Shown piece by piece: positions 17,850-25,635 of a stretch of DNA of 64,000 nucleotides (the first letter of the stretch is position 1; the number at the start of each line of letters is the position of its first letter). The position numbers were made by a program, and so were the translations under genes. A model generated the notes under the pieces. The model was not told the origin of the DNA, did no database searches, and was given only the letters and a program-made list of their open reading frames with translations. Source of the stretch: Aureimonas sp. AU20 (GTDB lineage Bacteria > Pseudomonadota > Alphaproteobacteria > Rhizobiales > Rhizobiaceae); assembly GCF_001442755.1 (NCBI RefSeq), contig NZ_CP006368.1, forward strand, positions 310,001-374,000. The letters are read 5' to 3'.

Positions 17850-18280
17850 GGGGCGGCCCGGTCGATCCTGGTCGATGAAGGAGAAGAGCGCGGCGGCGCC
17901 GCGCCGCCCGTCGAGGACACGATGCCCGTTGCCCGGCAGAGGGGCAAGCGCGGCAAAGGTAAAGGCTCGTTCGGTCGGTGGTCCCTGCGGCCGCAGGAAA
18001 GGCAGCGTTCCGATCTCGTCGCGTCAATCGTGCGACACGCCTCGGCCATCCGTTTCCTTCGCTTCGGTAGGCATGAGGTCCGGCTCGGACGAGGTCTGTA
18101 CCGATATCTGGGGACGGGCTTTCAACGCTCGCGCACCATCCGAGAGCGCCGCAGAATGCTGTTTCTGCGCTTCAAGTTGCTTGCACTTACTTCTAGTCAC
18201 TTGTCGTACCAGGCATTTCGCGCGATGTTGGGCCTAGCCGGGTTGACCACTCGGCCAGATTGCAGGGGCGGAGCAAGCGT
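17850..18280. other. Non-coding region before the XRE-cupin regulator
   Basis: About 430 bp between the divergent M81 and regulator genes. No conserved frame is visible. The right half is richer in A/T, and near 18180-18187 it has CTTGCACT, which recurs inside the perfect palindrome at 18950 upstream of the importer. A promoter for the regulator is likely near 18170-18240 but is not clear-cut. Confidence 0.45.
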
Positions 18281-18895
18281 GTGAGTTCGACCAAACTATC
18301 CAAGGGCGGGGCCGGAGAATCGGCAGGCGAGGCCAATGCCGCCAAGCTCGGCGTGCGGTTGAAGCATGCGCGCCAGACGCGCGGCCTGACGTTGAAGGAA
18401 CTGGCGGTCGGCGCGGGCTGCTCGGAAAGTCTCCTGTCGAAAATCGAGAACGGCAAGGCCTCCCCCTCGCTGCCCATGCTGCACAAGCTGGTCGGCGTGC
18501 TCGACACGAATATCGGGCGCATGTTCGAGGACGTGGACGGTGACGAGGGAATCATCTTCCGCGCTGGCGAGCGTCCCTTTATCGCGCTCGATCCGACGCG
18601 CCAGGGCGAAGGCGTTTCGCTGGAGCGCGTCATCCCCTATTCACCCGGCCATCTCCTCCAGTGCAACATCCACCATATCGAGCGCGGCGGCGGCAGCGAT
18701 GGGCCCATCAGCCATGCCGGCGAGGAGGTCGGCTATATCGTGGCCGGCGAGGTGGAACTCATGGTCGAGGACCGGACCTTCCATCTCAAGGTCGGCGACG
18801 CCTTCGCCTTCCGGTCCGACCTGCCGCATCACTATCGCAACATGGGAGCGGAGCGGGCCAGCATCTTCTGGGTGAACACGCCGCCGACCTTCTGA
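18281..18895 (+). CDS. XRE-family regulator with C-terminal cupin domain
   Basis: 204 residues. The HTH_3 domain lies at about 25-80 (LGVRLKHARQTRGLTLKELA, SESLLSKIENGKASPSL) and the cupin at about 120-195 (SHAGEEVGYIVAGEVELMVE, VGDAFAFRSDLPHHYRNMG). This architecture senses small metabolites and represses the adjacent catabolic or transport genes. A GTG start is preceded by GGGGCGGAG; a TTG at 18260 is possible. It lies about 200 bp upstream of, and in line with, the sugar importer operon, whose promoter carries two good palindromes. It is the likely local regulator. Confidence 0.85.
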   Translation: MSSTKLSKGGAGESAGEANAAKLGVRLKHARQTRGLTLKELAVGAGCSESLLSKIENGKASPSLPMLHKLVGVLDTNIGRMFEDVDGDEGIIFRAGERPFIALDPTRQGEGVSLERVIPYSPGHLLQCNIHHIERGGGSDGPISHAGEEVGYIVAGEVELMVEDRTFHLKVGDAFAFRSDLPHHYRNMGAERASIFWVNTPPTF

Positions 18896-18949
18896 GGCAT
18901 CGCGGGCGGGAAGCTGCCCATTATCTCGGCGCGCCTGCCCGGTCGCTGA

Positions 18950-18964
18950 CCTTGCACTGCAAGG
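18950..18964. promoter_or_regulatory. Perfect 15-bp palindrome, candidate regulator site
   Basis: CCTTGCA and TGCAAGG flank a central C. It lies 45 bp upstream of the TTGACA box of the importer operon, and half of it (CTTGCACT) recurs upstream of the XRE-cupin gene at 18180. Confidence 0.5.
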
Positions 18965-19008
18965 TTATTGTGCAGATGCAAAATATGCGCGAAGTCTCAG
19001 CAATTCGG

Positions 19009-19037
19009 TTGACATGAATTCAAGTCTCTTGAATTCT
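19009..19037 (+). promoter_or_regulatory. Importer promoter with overlapping operator palindrome
   Basis: A consensus -35 box TTGACA (19009-19014) is overlapped downstream by a perfect inverted repeat, GAATTCAAG (19016-19024) and CTTGAATTC (19028-19036), around TCT. The repeat fills the spacer and the -10 region (AATTCT), a typical repressor position. Confidence 0.55.
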
Positions 19038-19099
19038 ACAGCGGCGCCGATCGGGGCGCGGGCGCCCGCAGCGGCCCCATCCCATGAAGGAGACCTGGA

Positions 19100-20041
19100 A
19101 TGCGCCTCTCCCAGTTCCTCGCCGGCGGCGCCGCCGCCCTGACGCTTCTCGCCGGGCTCGGTGCGACGGCCGCCGAGGCCGAGACCTTCGCCCTGGTGAC
19201 CATCAACCAGCAGGCCTTGTTCTTCAATCAGATCAACGACGGCGCCAAGGCAGCGGCCAAGGCGGCGGGCGCCGAACTCGTGATCTTCGACGCCAACAAC
19301 GTGCCCGCCGCGCAAAACACGGCGATCGAGAATTACGTCACTCAGAAGGTCGACGGCATCATCCTCATCGCCATCGACGTGAACGGCGTGAAGCCGGCGA
19401 TCACCGAGGCCAAGAAGGCCGGCATTCCGGTGATCGCGATCGACGCGCAGATCCCGAACGGCGACAACGTCTCCTTCGTCGGCGTCGACAACATGAAGGC
19501 GGGCGAGGCGATCGGCAAACACTATGCCGACTACGTCAAGGCCGAGATGAAGGGCGAGGCCAGCGTCGGCGTCGTCGGCGCGCTGAACTCCTTCATCCAG
19601 AACCAGCGGCTCGACGGCTTCAAGAAGGCGGTCGGCGAAAGCGGCGCCAAGGTCACCTTCCTCGACACGGTGGACGGGCAGAACGTGCAGGACGTGGCGC
19701 TCGGCGCCGCCGAGAACCTGATGACCGCCAACCCGACCATGACCACGCTCTACGCCACCGGCGAGCCGGCGCTGATCGGCTCGGTCTCGGCCGTGGAAAG
19801 CCAGGGACGGCAGAGCGACGTGAAGGTGTTCGGCTGGGACCTTACCGCTCAGGCGGTGAAGGGCATCGACGAGGGCTGGGTCGCCGCCGTGGTGCAGCAG
19901 GACCCCGCCGGCGAAGGCAAGGCGGCGGTGGAAGCGCTGGCCAAGCTGAAGAAGGGCGAGACGGTCGAGCCGATCATCAACGTGCCGGTGACGATCGTCA
20001 CCAAGAGCAATGTCGACCAGTTCCGGGGCATGTTCAAGTAA
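19100..20041 (+). CDS. Periplasmic sugar-binding protein (RbsB/FrcB type)
   Basis: 313 residues with a signal peptide (MRLSQFLAGGAAALTLLAGL, cleavage near AAEA-E). Landmarks are NQINDGAKAAAKAAGAELVI, KVDGIILIAIDVNGVKPAI, PVIAIDAQIPNGDNVSFVGV, NQRLDGFKKAV and VVQQDPAGEGKAAVEAL. The start has GAAGGAGACCTGGA upstream. It is the first gene of an importer operon with a single-domain ATPase, as in FrcBCA of S. meliloti. Fructose or another free sugar is possible, but the downstream enzymes do not match any fructose pathway, so the ligand is open. Confidence 0.88.
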   Translation: MRLSQFLAGGAAALTLLAGLGATAAEAETFALVTINQQALFFNQINDGAKAAAKAAGAELVIFDANNVPAAQNTAIENYVTQKVDGIILIAIDVNGVKPAITEAKKAGIPVIAIDAQIPNGDNVSFVGVDNMKAGEAIGKHYADYVKAEMKGEASVGVVGALNSFIQNQRLDGFKKAVGESGAKVTFLDTVDGQNVQDVALGAAENLMTANPTMTTLYATGEPALIGSVSAVESQGRQSDVKVFGWDLTAQAVKGIDEGWVAAVVQQDPAGEGKAAVEALAKLKKGETVEPIINVPVTIVTKSNVDQFRGMFK

Positions 20042-20056
20042 GCCGCCAGGGCCGGC

Positions 20057-20092
20057 GGGGCGCCCTGCTCCGCCTGTCCGCCCGGGCGCTCC
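20057..20092 (+). promoter_or_regulatory. Intercistronic stem-loop after the binding-protein gene
   Basis: GGGGCGCCC pairs with GGGCGCTCC (one G-U) around an 18-base loop, starting 16 bases after the stop codon, with no T-run. It is weaker than the comparable hairpins at 34997, 54332 and 61261. Confidence 0.35.
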
Positions 20093-20142
20093 GTGCCCCC
20101 CGCGAACGCATCCTTCGCTTTTCCTCCAGCCGGAACGAGGCC

Positions 20143-20949
20143 ATGACAGCCATCCCCGACCGGGTCCGCATGACCGGCATTTCCAAACGCTACGGGCCGA
20201 TCCAGACCCTGCACGACGTGTCGCTGCGCTTGGCGCCCGGCGAGGTCCTCGGCCTCGTGGGCGACAATGGGGCCGGCAAGTCGACGCTTTCCAAGGTCCT
20301 GTCCGGCGCGGTGGTGCCGGATGGCGGCACGATCGAGATCGACGGGCGGACGGTGAGCTTCTCCTCTCCCGCCGACGCGCGCGCTGCCCATGTCGAGATG
20401 GTCTACCAGGACCTTTCGCTGTGCGACACGGTGGATGTGGCGGGCAATCTCTTCCTCGGCCGCGAGCCGCGCCGACGCATCGCCGGTCTCCAGCTTCTCG
20501 ACAAGCGCCGCATGCACGCCGACGCCAAGGCCATGCTGGAGCGGCTCGGCATCGTCATCGCCGACACGAAGCTGATGGTGGAGAACCTGTCGGGCGGCCA
20601 GCGCCAATCCATCGCCATCGGCCGCGCCGCGTCCTTCGAGCCCAAGGTGCTCATCATGGACGAGCCGACGGCGGCGCTCGCGGTGGCCGAGGTCGAGGCC
20701 GTCTTGGAACTGATCCGCACCGTGTCGGCGCGGGGCGTCAGCGTCATCCTCATCACCCACCGGCTGCAGGATCTCTTTCTCGTCTGCGACCGCATCCAGG
20801 TCATGTACGAGGGGCGCAACGTCGCCGAGCGGCGCATCGCGGACACCAATATCGAAGAGGTCGTCAACCTCATCGTCGGCCGCAAGTTCCAGGCCCGTTC
20901 GGCCCGCGCACAGGATCAGGCCCAAGATCAGCAGGGAGCCCAGCCATGA
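20143..20949 (+). CDS. Sugar ABC transporter ATP-binding protein, single domain (FrcA type)
   Basis: 268 residues with one nucleotide-binding domain: Walker [19 protein letters not shown]-loop VYQDLSLC, signature ENLSGGQRQSIAIGRAA, Walker [18 protein letters not shown] and the H-loop LITHRLQDLF. Most RbsA-type partners have two domains; a single domain is the FrcA arrangement, so it should work as a homodimer. The C-terminus is a Gln/Ala-rich tail. Its stop overlaps the permease start by 4 bp. Confidence 0.9.
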   Translation: MTAIPDRVRMTGISKRYGPIQTLHDVSLRLAPGEVLGLVGDNGAGKSTLSKVLSGAVVPDGGTIEIDGRTVSFSSPADARAAHVEMVYQDLSLCDTVDVAGNLFLGREPRRRIAGLQLLDKRRMHADAKAMLERLGIVIADTKLMVENLSGGQRQSIAIGRAASFEPKVLIMDEPTAALAVAEVEAVLELIRTVSARGVSVILITHRLQDLFLVCDRIQVMYEGRNVAERRIADTNIEEVVNLIVGRKFQARSARAQDQAQDQQGAQP

Positions 20950-21974
20950 ATTCGAGCGGCACGATCGGCGAAGGCTCGCCGCTTCACGCGCCGGCAGCTC
21001 CGCGTGTGCGAAAAGCGACGCTGCGCGATCGCTTCATCGCCAATGGCGCGGTCGGCTCCATCGCGATCTTCTTCATTCTCGTCTGCCTGCTCTTCACCTT
21101 CACGACGGGCGCCTTCCTGTCGGCGCCGAACCTTCTGAACGTCGTGCGCCAGTCGGCTCCGCTGCTGATCGTCGCGGCGTCCATGACCTTCGTCATCACC
21201 ACGGGCGGCATCGACCTGTCGGTCGGCTCCGTGCTGGCGCTGGTCTGCGCCCTGTCGGCGGCGCTCCTGCAGCTTGGCGTGCCCTGGCCGCTGGTGATCC
21301 TCGCCATGCTGGCGCTCGGCTGCGCCATCGGCGCGCTGCAGGGTTTCTTCATCGCCTATGAGGGCATTCCCGCCTTCATCGTGACGCTGGCCGGCCTTTC
21401 GGTCATTCGCGGCGTCGCCCTCCTCATCACCGGCGGCTATTCGATCCCGATCGAGCCGACGAGCCCCTTCGTGGAGATGGGACGCGGCTGGTTCCTCGGC
21501 GTGCCGATCCCGGCCTGGATCGCGCTGGCCGCGCTCCTCGTCGCCTATCTCGTGTTCAACGGCACGCGCTTCGGGCGCTATGTCACGGGCATCGGCGCCA
21601 ACAAGGAAGCGGTGCGCCGCGCCGGCGTCGACACGAGGCGAACGCTGCTCAGCGTCTACATGCTCTCCTCGACGGCCGCGGCGCTCGCCGGCATCGTGCT
21701 CGCCGCGCGCCTCGGCTCCGGCTCGTCCAATTCCGGCCAGGGCTTCGAGCTCGACGTGATCGCGGCGGTGGTGCTCGGCGGCACCTCGCTCTTCGGCGGG
21801 CGCGGCACCATGGTCGGCACGGTGCTCGGCGCGCTCACCGTCGCGGTGATCGGCAACGGGCTGATCCTCTCGCACATGTCGCCCTTCCTCACGCCGATCA
21901 TCACCGGCTGCATCATCCTCGTCGCGATCTGGCTGAACTTCCGCCTGTTCCGCGGCGCGGCACGCGGGCGCTGA
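20946..21974 (+). CDS. Sugar ABC transporter permease (FrcC/RbsC type)
   Basis: 342 residues, BPD_transp_2 family, with about ten hydrophobic segments after a 30-residue cytoplasmic N-terminus. Signature features are ITTGGIDLSVGSVLALVCAL near residues 80-100, YEGIPAFIVTLAGLSVIRG, and the C-terminal FELDVIAAVVLGGTSLFGGR near 265-285. It starts within the ATPase stop codon (ATGA) and ends four bases before the phosphotriesterase homologue, so the importer and the enzymes are one transcription unit. Confidence 0.9.
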   Translation: MNSSGTIGEGSPLHAPAAPRVRKATLRDRFIANGAVGSIAIFFILVCLLFTFTTGAFLSAPNLLNVVRQSAPLLIVAASMTFVITTGGIDLSVGSVLALVCALSAALLQLGVPWPLVILAMLALGCAIGALQGFFIAYEGIPAFIVTLAGLSVIRGVALLITGGYSIPIEPTSPFVEMGRGWFLGVPIPAWIALAALLVAYLVFNGTRFGRYVTGIGANKEAVRRAGVDTRRTLLSVYMLSSTAAALAGIVLAARLGSGSSNSGQGFELDVIAAVVLGGTSLFGGRGTMVGTVLGALTVAVIGNGLILSHMSPFLTPIITGCIILVAIWLNFRLFRGAARGR

Positions 21975-21978
21975 TCCG

Positions 21979-23070
21979 ATGGGGCTCGACTTTCAGGATC
22001 GCGCCGCGCGCTCCCCCGATGTCGGAATCGGCGTGCGCTCCGGCCATGTGATGACGGTGGACGGGCCGATCCCCGTCGCCGAGATGGGCGTCACGCTCAT
22101 GCACGAGCACATCCTGCTCGACGGCGCCAAGAGCTGGCGCTGTCCCTGCCACCCGCCCGATCCCGTGCTGAATGAAGGCCCCGTTCGCATCGAGATCATC
22201 GGCGAGCTGCGCATGAACCCGTACATGAACCGGGACAATGTCTCGCTCGACGACAGCGACCTCGCCCTGTCGGAGCTGAAGATGTTCCAGGCGCTGGGCG
22301 GGCACACGGTGGTGGACCCCACCAATTTCGGCATCGGCCGCGAGCCCGAGAAGCTGCGCCGCATCGCTCGGATGAGCGGGCTGAAGATCGTCATGGGCTC
22401 GGGCTTCTATCTCGAGTTCAGCCATCCCGACTGGCTGAAAAGCATGGACGTGGACGAGGTGGCCGAGCTCATCATGCGCGATGTCGGCGGCACGGCGGAT
22501 CGGCCCGACATCATGGCCGGGATCATCGGCGAGATCGGCGTGTCCAAGGACTTCACGCCCGAGGAGCGCAAGTCGCTGCGCGCCTCGGCGAGAGCCTCGG
22601 CCCGCACCGGCGTTCCGCTGTCGATCCACCTGCCGGGCTGGGAGCGTTTGGCCCACGAGGTGCTGGACGTGGTGGAGGCCGAAGGCGCCGATCTCCGGCA
22701 CACGGTTCTCTGCCACATGAACCCCAGCCACGACGACCTGCCCTACCAGACGAGCCTCGCCCGGCGCGGCGCGTTCCTGGAATACGACATGATTGGCATG
22801 GACTATTACTATGCCGACCAGGACGCCCAGTCCCCCTCCGACGAGGAGAACGCGCGGGCGATCCGAAAGCTGGTAGACGAGGGCTTTTCCGACCGCATCC
22901 TGCTCAGCCAGGACGTGTTCATGAAGATGATGCTGACCCGCTACGGCGGCTTCGGCTACGCCCACGTGCTCCGGCATTTCGTGCCGCGCCTCAAGCGCCA
23001 TGGCGTCGACGAAGCCGTGATCGACGCGATCCTCACCGACAATCCGCGCGCCGTCTTCTCGGCCGCCTGA
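21979..23070 (+). CDS. Phosphotriesterase-family metal-dependent hydrolase (Php-like)
   Basis: 363 residues of the PTE/Php family (amidohydrolase TIM barrel). The first-strand metal motif is MHEHILLDG near residue 41. Other landmarks are GGHTVVDPTNFGIGREPEKL, IGEIGVSKDFTPEE (bridging region), PLSIHLPGWERL, LCHMNPSH and ILLSQDVFMKMM with the conserved Asp. Family members hydrolyse lactones, organophosphates or carboxylate/phosphate esters; several sit in sugar operons as lactonases. It lies four bases after the permease, so a role in opening or hydrolysing the imported compound or its oxidised lactone is likely. Substrate unknown. Confidence 0.85.
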   Translation: MGLDFQDRAARSPDVGIGVRSGHVMTVDGPIPVAEMGVTLMHEHILLDGAKSWRCPCHPPDPVLNEGPVRIEIIGELRMNPYMNRDNVSLDDSDLALSELKMFQALGGHTVVDPTNFGIGREPEKLRRIARMSGLKIVMGSGFYLEFSHPDWLKSMDVDEVAELIMRDVGGTADRPDIMAGIIGEIGVSKDFTPEERKSLRASARASARTGVPLSIHLPGWERLAHEVLDVVEAEGADLRHTVLCHMNPSHDDLPYQTSLARRGAFLEYDMIGMDYYYADQDAQSPSDEENARAIRKLVDEGFSDRILLSQDVFMKMMLTRYGGFGYAHVLRHFVPRLKRHGVDEAVIDAILTDNPRAVFSAA

Positions 23071-23097
23071 TCTTCCATCCCCCTTAAGGAAATTCCC

Positions 23098-23865
23098 ATG
23101 TCCCGCAAGAAGGTGCTCCTGGCCGGCGAAAGCTGGGTCTCCACCGCGACCCATATCAAGGGCTTCGACCAGTTCCCCACCGTGACCTACCACCAGGGCG
23201 CGGACGAGCTGCTGGAGGCGCTGAAGACCAGCCCCTACGACATCACCTTCATGCCCGCCCATCAGGCGCAGAAGGACTTTCCGCAGACCATGGAGGCCTT
23301 GCAGGCCTATGACGCGGTGATCCTGTCGGACATCGGCGCCAACACGCTGCTGCTCCATCCCGACACGTGGATTCATTCCAAGACCACGCCGAACCGGCTG
23401 AAGCTCCTGCGCGACTATGTCGATCAGGGCGGCGCGCTCTTGATGTTCGGTGGCTACTACTCCTTCCAGGGCATCAATGGCGGCGCGCGCTATGCCCGCA
23501 CGCCGGTCGAGGACGTGCTGCCCGTCACCTGTCTTCGCTTCGACGACCGCGTCGAGGTGCCGGAGGGCTTCGCGCCGGTGGTCACGGGCGAGGCCTCGCA
23601 CCCGATCCTCGCGGGGCTCGGCACGGACTGGCCGGTTCTCCTCGGCTACAACGAAGTCGAGCTGAAGCCCGGTGCCGAGGTCCTGGCGACCGTGTCCGAC
23701 GAATACGGCTCGCAGCCGCTGCTGGTCACCGGCACCTACGGCAAGGGGCGCTCGGTGGTCTGGACTTCGGATGTCGGCCCGCACTGGCTGCCGGGCGAGT
23801 TCATCCGCTGGGACGGCTACGCCAAGCTCTTCGCTGCCATGCTGGACTGGGCGACGGCGAAGTAA
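23098..23865 (+). CDS. Putative glutamine amidotransferase-like cytoplasmic protein (PF07090 type)
   Basis: 255 residues with the flavodoxin-like class I glutamine amidotransferase-like fold. It opens KKVLLAGESWVSTATHIKG and has DAVILSDIGANTLLLHPDTW, GGALLMFGGYYSFQGINGGA and PLLVTGTYGKGRSVVWTSD. No classical Cys-His-Glu triad is evident in the expected order, so it may bind a ligand or act as a chaperone-like subunit. Relatives occur beside phosphotriesterase-family genes in enteric and rhizobial sugar operons. Biochemical function unknown. AAGGAA precedes the ATG. Confidence 0.75.
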   Translation: MSRKKVLLAGESWVSTATHIKGFDQFPTVTYHQGADELLEALKTSPYDITFMPAHQAQKDFPQTMEALQAYDAVILSDIGANTLLLHPDTWIHSKTTPNRLKLLRDYVDQGGALLMFGGYYSFQGINGGARYARTPVEDVLPVTCLRFDDRVEVPEGFAPVVTGEASHPILAGLGTDWPVLLGYNEVELKPGAEVLATVSDEYGSQPLLVTGTYGKGRSVVWTSDVGPHWLPGEFIRWDGYAKLFAAMLDWATAK

Positions 23866-23878
23866 GGCGAAAATAGCC

Positions 23879-24784
23879 ATGGCGGTCCATGTCGTCGGCA
23901 ATGTCGGGCTCGACACCACCTTTCGCCTCGCCCGTTTCCCAAGGGCGGGCGAGACGGTGAACGCCGACGAGGCCGAGGTCGCGCTTGGCGGCAAGGGCGC
24001 CAATCAGGCGCTCGCCGCTCTGCGCGCCGGGGCGCGGACCACGCTTTGGGCCGGTGTCGGAGACGATGCCGAGGCCGGCGTGGTGCGCCGCCGCCTGATC
24101 GAGGACGGGCTCTGCGACCGGGGGCTCGCGGTGCTGCCGCTGCCGACCGACCGTTCCACCATTCTGGTGGAGAGCGGGGGCGAGAACCAGATCGTCAGCG
24201 CGGTGGCCTGCGCCCGGCGCTTCGAGGCCGCCGAAAACGGCTGGCGCACGGAGGCGCGCGCCGGCGACGTCCTGGTTCTTCAGGGCAACTTCCTCGCTCC
24301 CACGACGCGGGCCGTGCTGGAGGGCGCCCGCGCGCTGGGCCTCGCCTCCGTCCTCAATGCCAGCCCGCTGGTCGAGGGCGAGGCGGTGCCGTTCGACCTT
24401 GCCGATGTCCTCGTCGTGAACCGGGTCGAGGGCGAGATGCTGACCAGCGAGACGGAGCCCGAGCGCATGATCGCGCGGCTCCTTTCTGAGGGCGCGGGAA
24501 CCGTGATCGTGACGCTGGGCGCCGACGGCGTGCTGGCTCAGGCGCGAGGGGAGCCCATGCCACGGCACTGGCCGGCGCCAAGCGTCTGCGCGCTCGACAC
24601 GAGCGGCGCGGGCGACGTCTTCTGCGGCACGCTGGCCGCCCGCCTGTCGCTGGGCGAGGGGCTTGGGCGGGCCGTGAGCCTTGCCGTCGCCGCATCGGCG
24701 CTTGCCGTCACCCGGCCCGGCACGTTCGGCTGCGGCCCGAGCCCGGCGGAATTTCAAACATTGCTTGAAAGAGAACACGCATGA
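23879..24784 (+). CDS. PfkB-family carbohydrate kinase (ribokinase-like)
   Basis: 301 residues. The N-terminal VHVVGNVGLDTTFRLARFPR and the di-Gly motif VALGGKGANQALAALRAGA (about 40-58) are PfkB signature 1. The catalytic signature 2 is DTSGAGDVFCGTLAARLSLG (about 240-258) with the proton-accepting Asp. The ATG follows AAGGCGAAAATAGCC; an in-frame extension upstream lies inside the previous gene. It overlaps the BtpA-family gene by 4 bp. It should phosphorylate a sugar or nucleoside-like intermediate released by the preceding hydrolase. Confidence 0.88.
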   Translation: MAVHVVGNVGLDTTFRLARFPRAGETVNADEAEVALGGKGANQALAALRAGARTTLWAGVGDDAEAGVVRRRLIEDGLCDRGLAVLPLPTDRSTILVESGGENQIVSAVACARRFEAAENGWRTEARAGDVLVLQGNFLAPTTRAVLEGARALGLASVLNASPLVEGEAVPFDLADVLVVNRVEGEMLTSETEPERMIARLLSEGAGTVIVTLGADGVLAQARGEPMPRHWPAPSVCALDTSGAGDVFCGTLAARLSLGEGLGRAVSLAVAASALAVTRPGTFGCGPSPAEFQTLLEREHA

Positions 24785-25635
24785 GCACCCCATCTCACCC
24801 CATTGGCCAACCCATCGGCCAAGCCGCCGGGGACACGCTTCAGGCGATCTTCGGCCGGCCCCAGGCGATCATCGGCGTGGTGCATCTCGCGCCCCTTCCC
24901 GGCAGCCCACGCTTCGACGGAGAGGCGGTGGAGACGATCTACCAGCGCGGCCTCGACGACGCGCGCGCCTATCTCCATGGCGGCTGCGACGGGGTGATCG
25001 TCGAGAACCACGGCGACGTGCCCTTTTCCAAGCCCGACGCGATCGGGCCGGAGACGGCGGCGCACATGTCGGTCGTCTCCGACCGCATCCGCCGCGAGCT
25101 GGGGCGCCCGATCGGCATCAACGTGCTGGCCAATGCCGCCATTCCCGCCATCGCCATCGCCAGCGCCGCCAGCGCCTCCTTCGTGCGTGTCAACCAATGG
25201 GCCAACGCCTATGTCGCCAACGAGGGGTTCGTGGAAGGCGAGGCGGCGCGCGCCATGCGCTACCGCGCCCAGCTGCGCGCCAAGGGCATCCGCATTTTCG
25301 CCGACGCCCATGTGAAGCACGGCGCCCATGCCATCGTCGCCGACCGGCCGGTTGAGGAGCAGGTCAAGGATCTCGTCTTCTTCGATGCCGACGTGGTGAT
25401 CGCCACCGGCCAGCGCACCGGCCATGTGGCGGAGCTTTCCTACATCCGCATGATCAAGGAAGCGGCCAACCTGCCGACGCTGGTCGGCAGCGGCGTCACC
25501 AAGGACAATCTCGGCGACATTCTCTCGGTCGCGGACGGAGTGATCGTCGCCAGCTCTCTCAAGCACGAGGGCGTCTGGTGGAACGCGGTCGATCCCGAGC
25601 GGGTGAAGCGCTTCACGGCCGGTCTCAAGCGATGA
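24781..25635 (+). CDS. BtpA/SgcQ-family TIM-barrel protein
   Basis: 284 residues. The family signature is visible in GVVHLAPLPGSPRFDGE (about 35-51), GGCDGVIVENHGDVPFSK, IGINVLANAAIPAIAIA, FVRVNQWANAYVANEGFVEG and VIATGQRTGHVAELSYI. BtpA is linked to photosystem I in cyanobacteria, but E. coli SgcQ and relatives sit in sugar-catabolism clusters and look like phosphosugar-binding (beta-alpha)8 enzymes. It probably acts on the phosphorylated product of the adjacent kinase, perhaps cleaving or isomerising it. Overlaps both neighbours by 4 bp. Confidence 0.85.
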   Translation: MSTPSHPIGQPIGQAAGDTLQAIFGRPQAIIGVVHLAPLPGSPRFDGEAVETIYQRGLDDARAYLHGGCDGVIVENHGDVPFSKPDAIGPETAAHMSVVSDRIRRELGRPIGINVLANAAIPAIAIASAASASFVRVNQWANAYVANEGFVEGEAARAMRYRAQLRAKGIRIFADAHVKHGAHAIVADRPVEEQVKDLVFFDADVVIATGQRTGHVAELSYIRMIKEAANLPTLVGSGVTKDNLGDILSVADGVIVASSLKHEGVWWNAVDPERVKRFTAGLKR

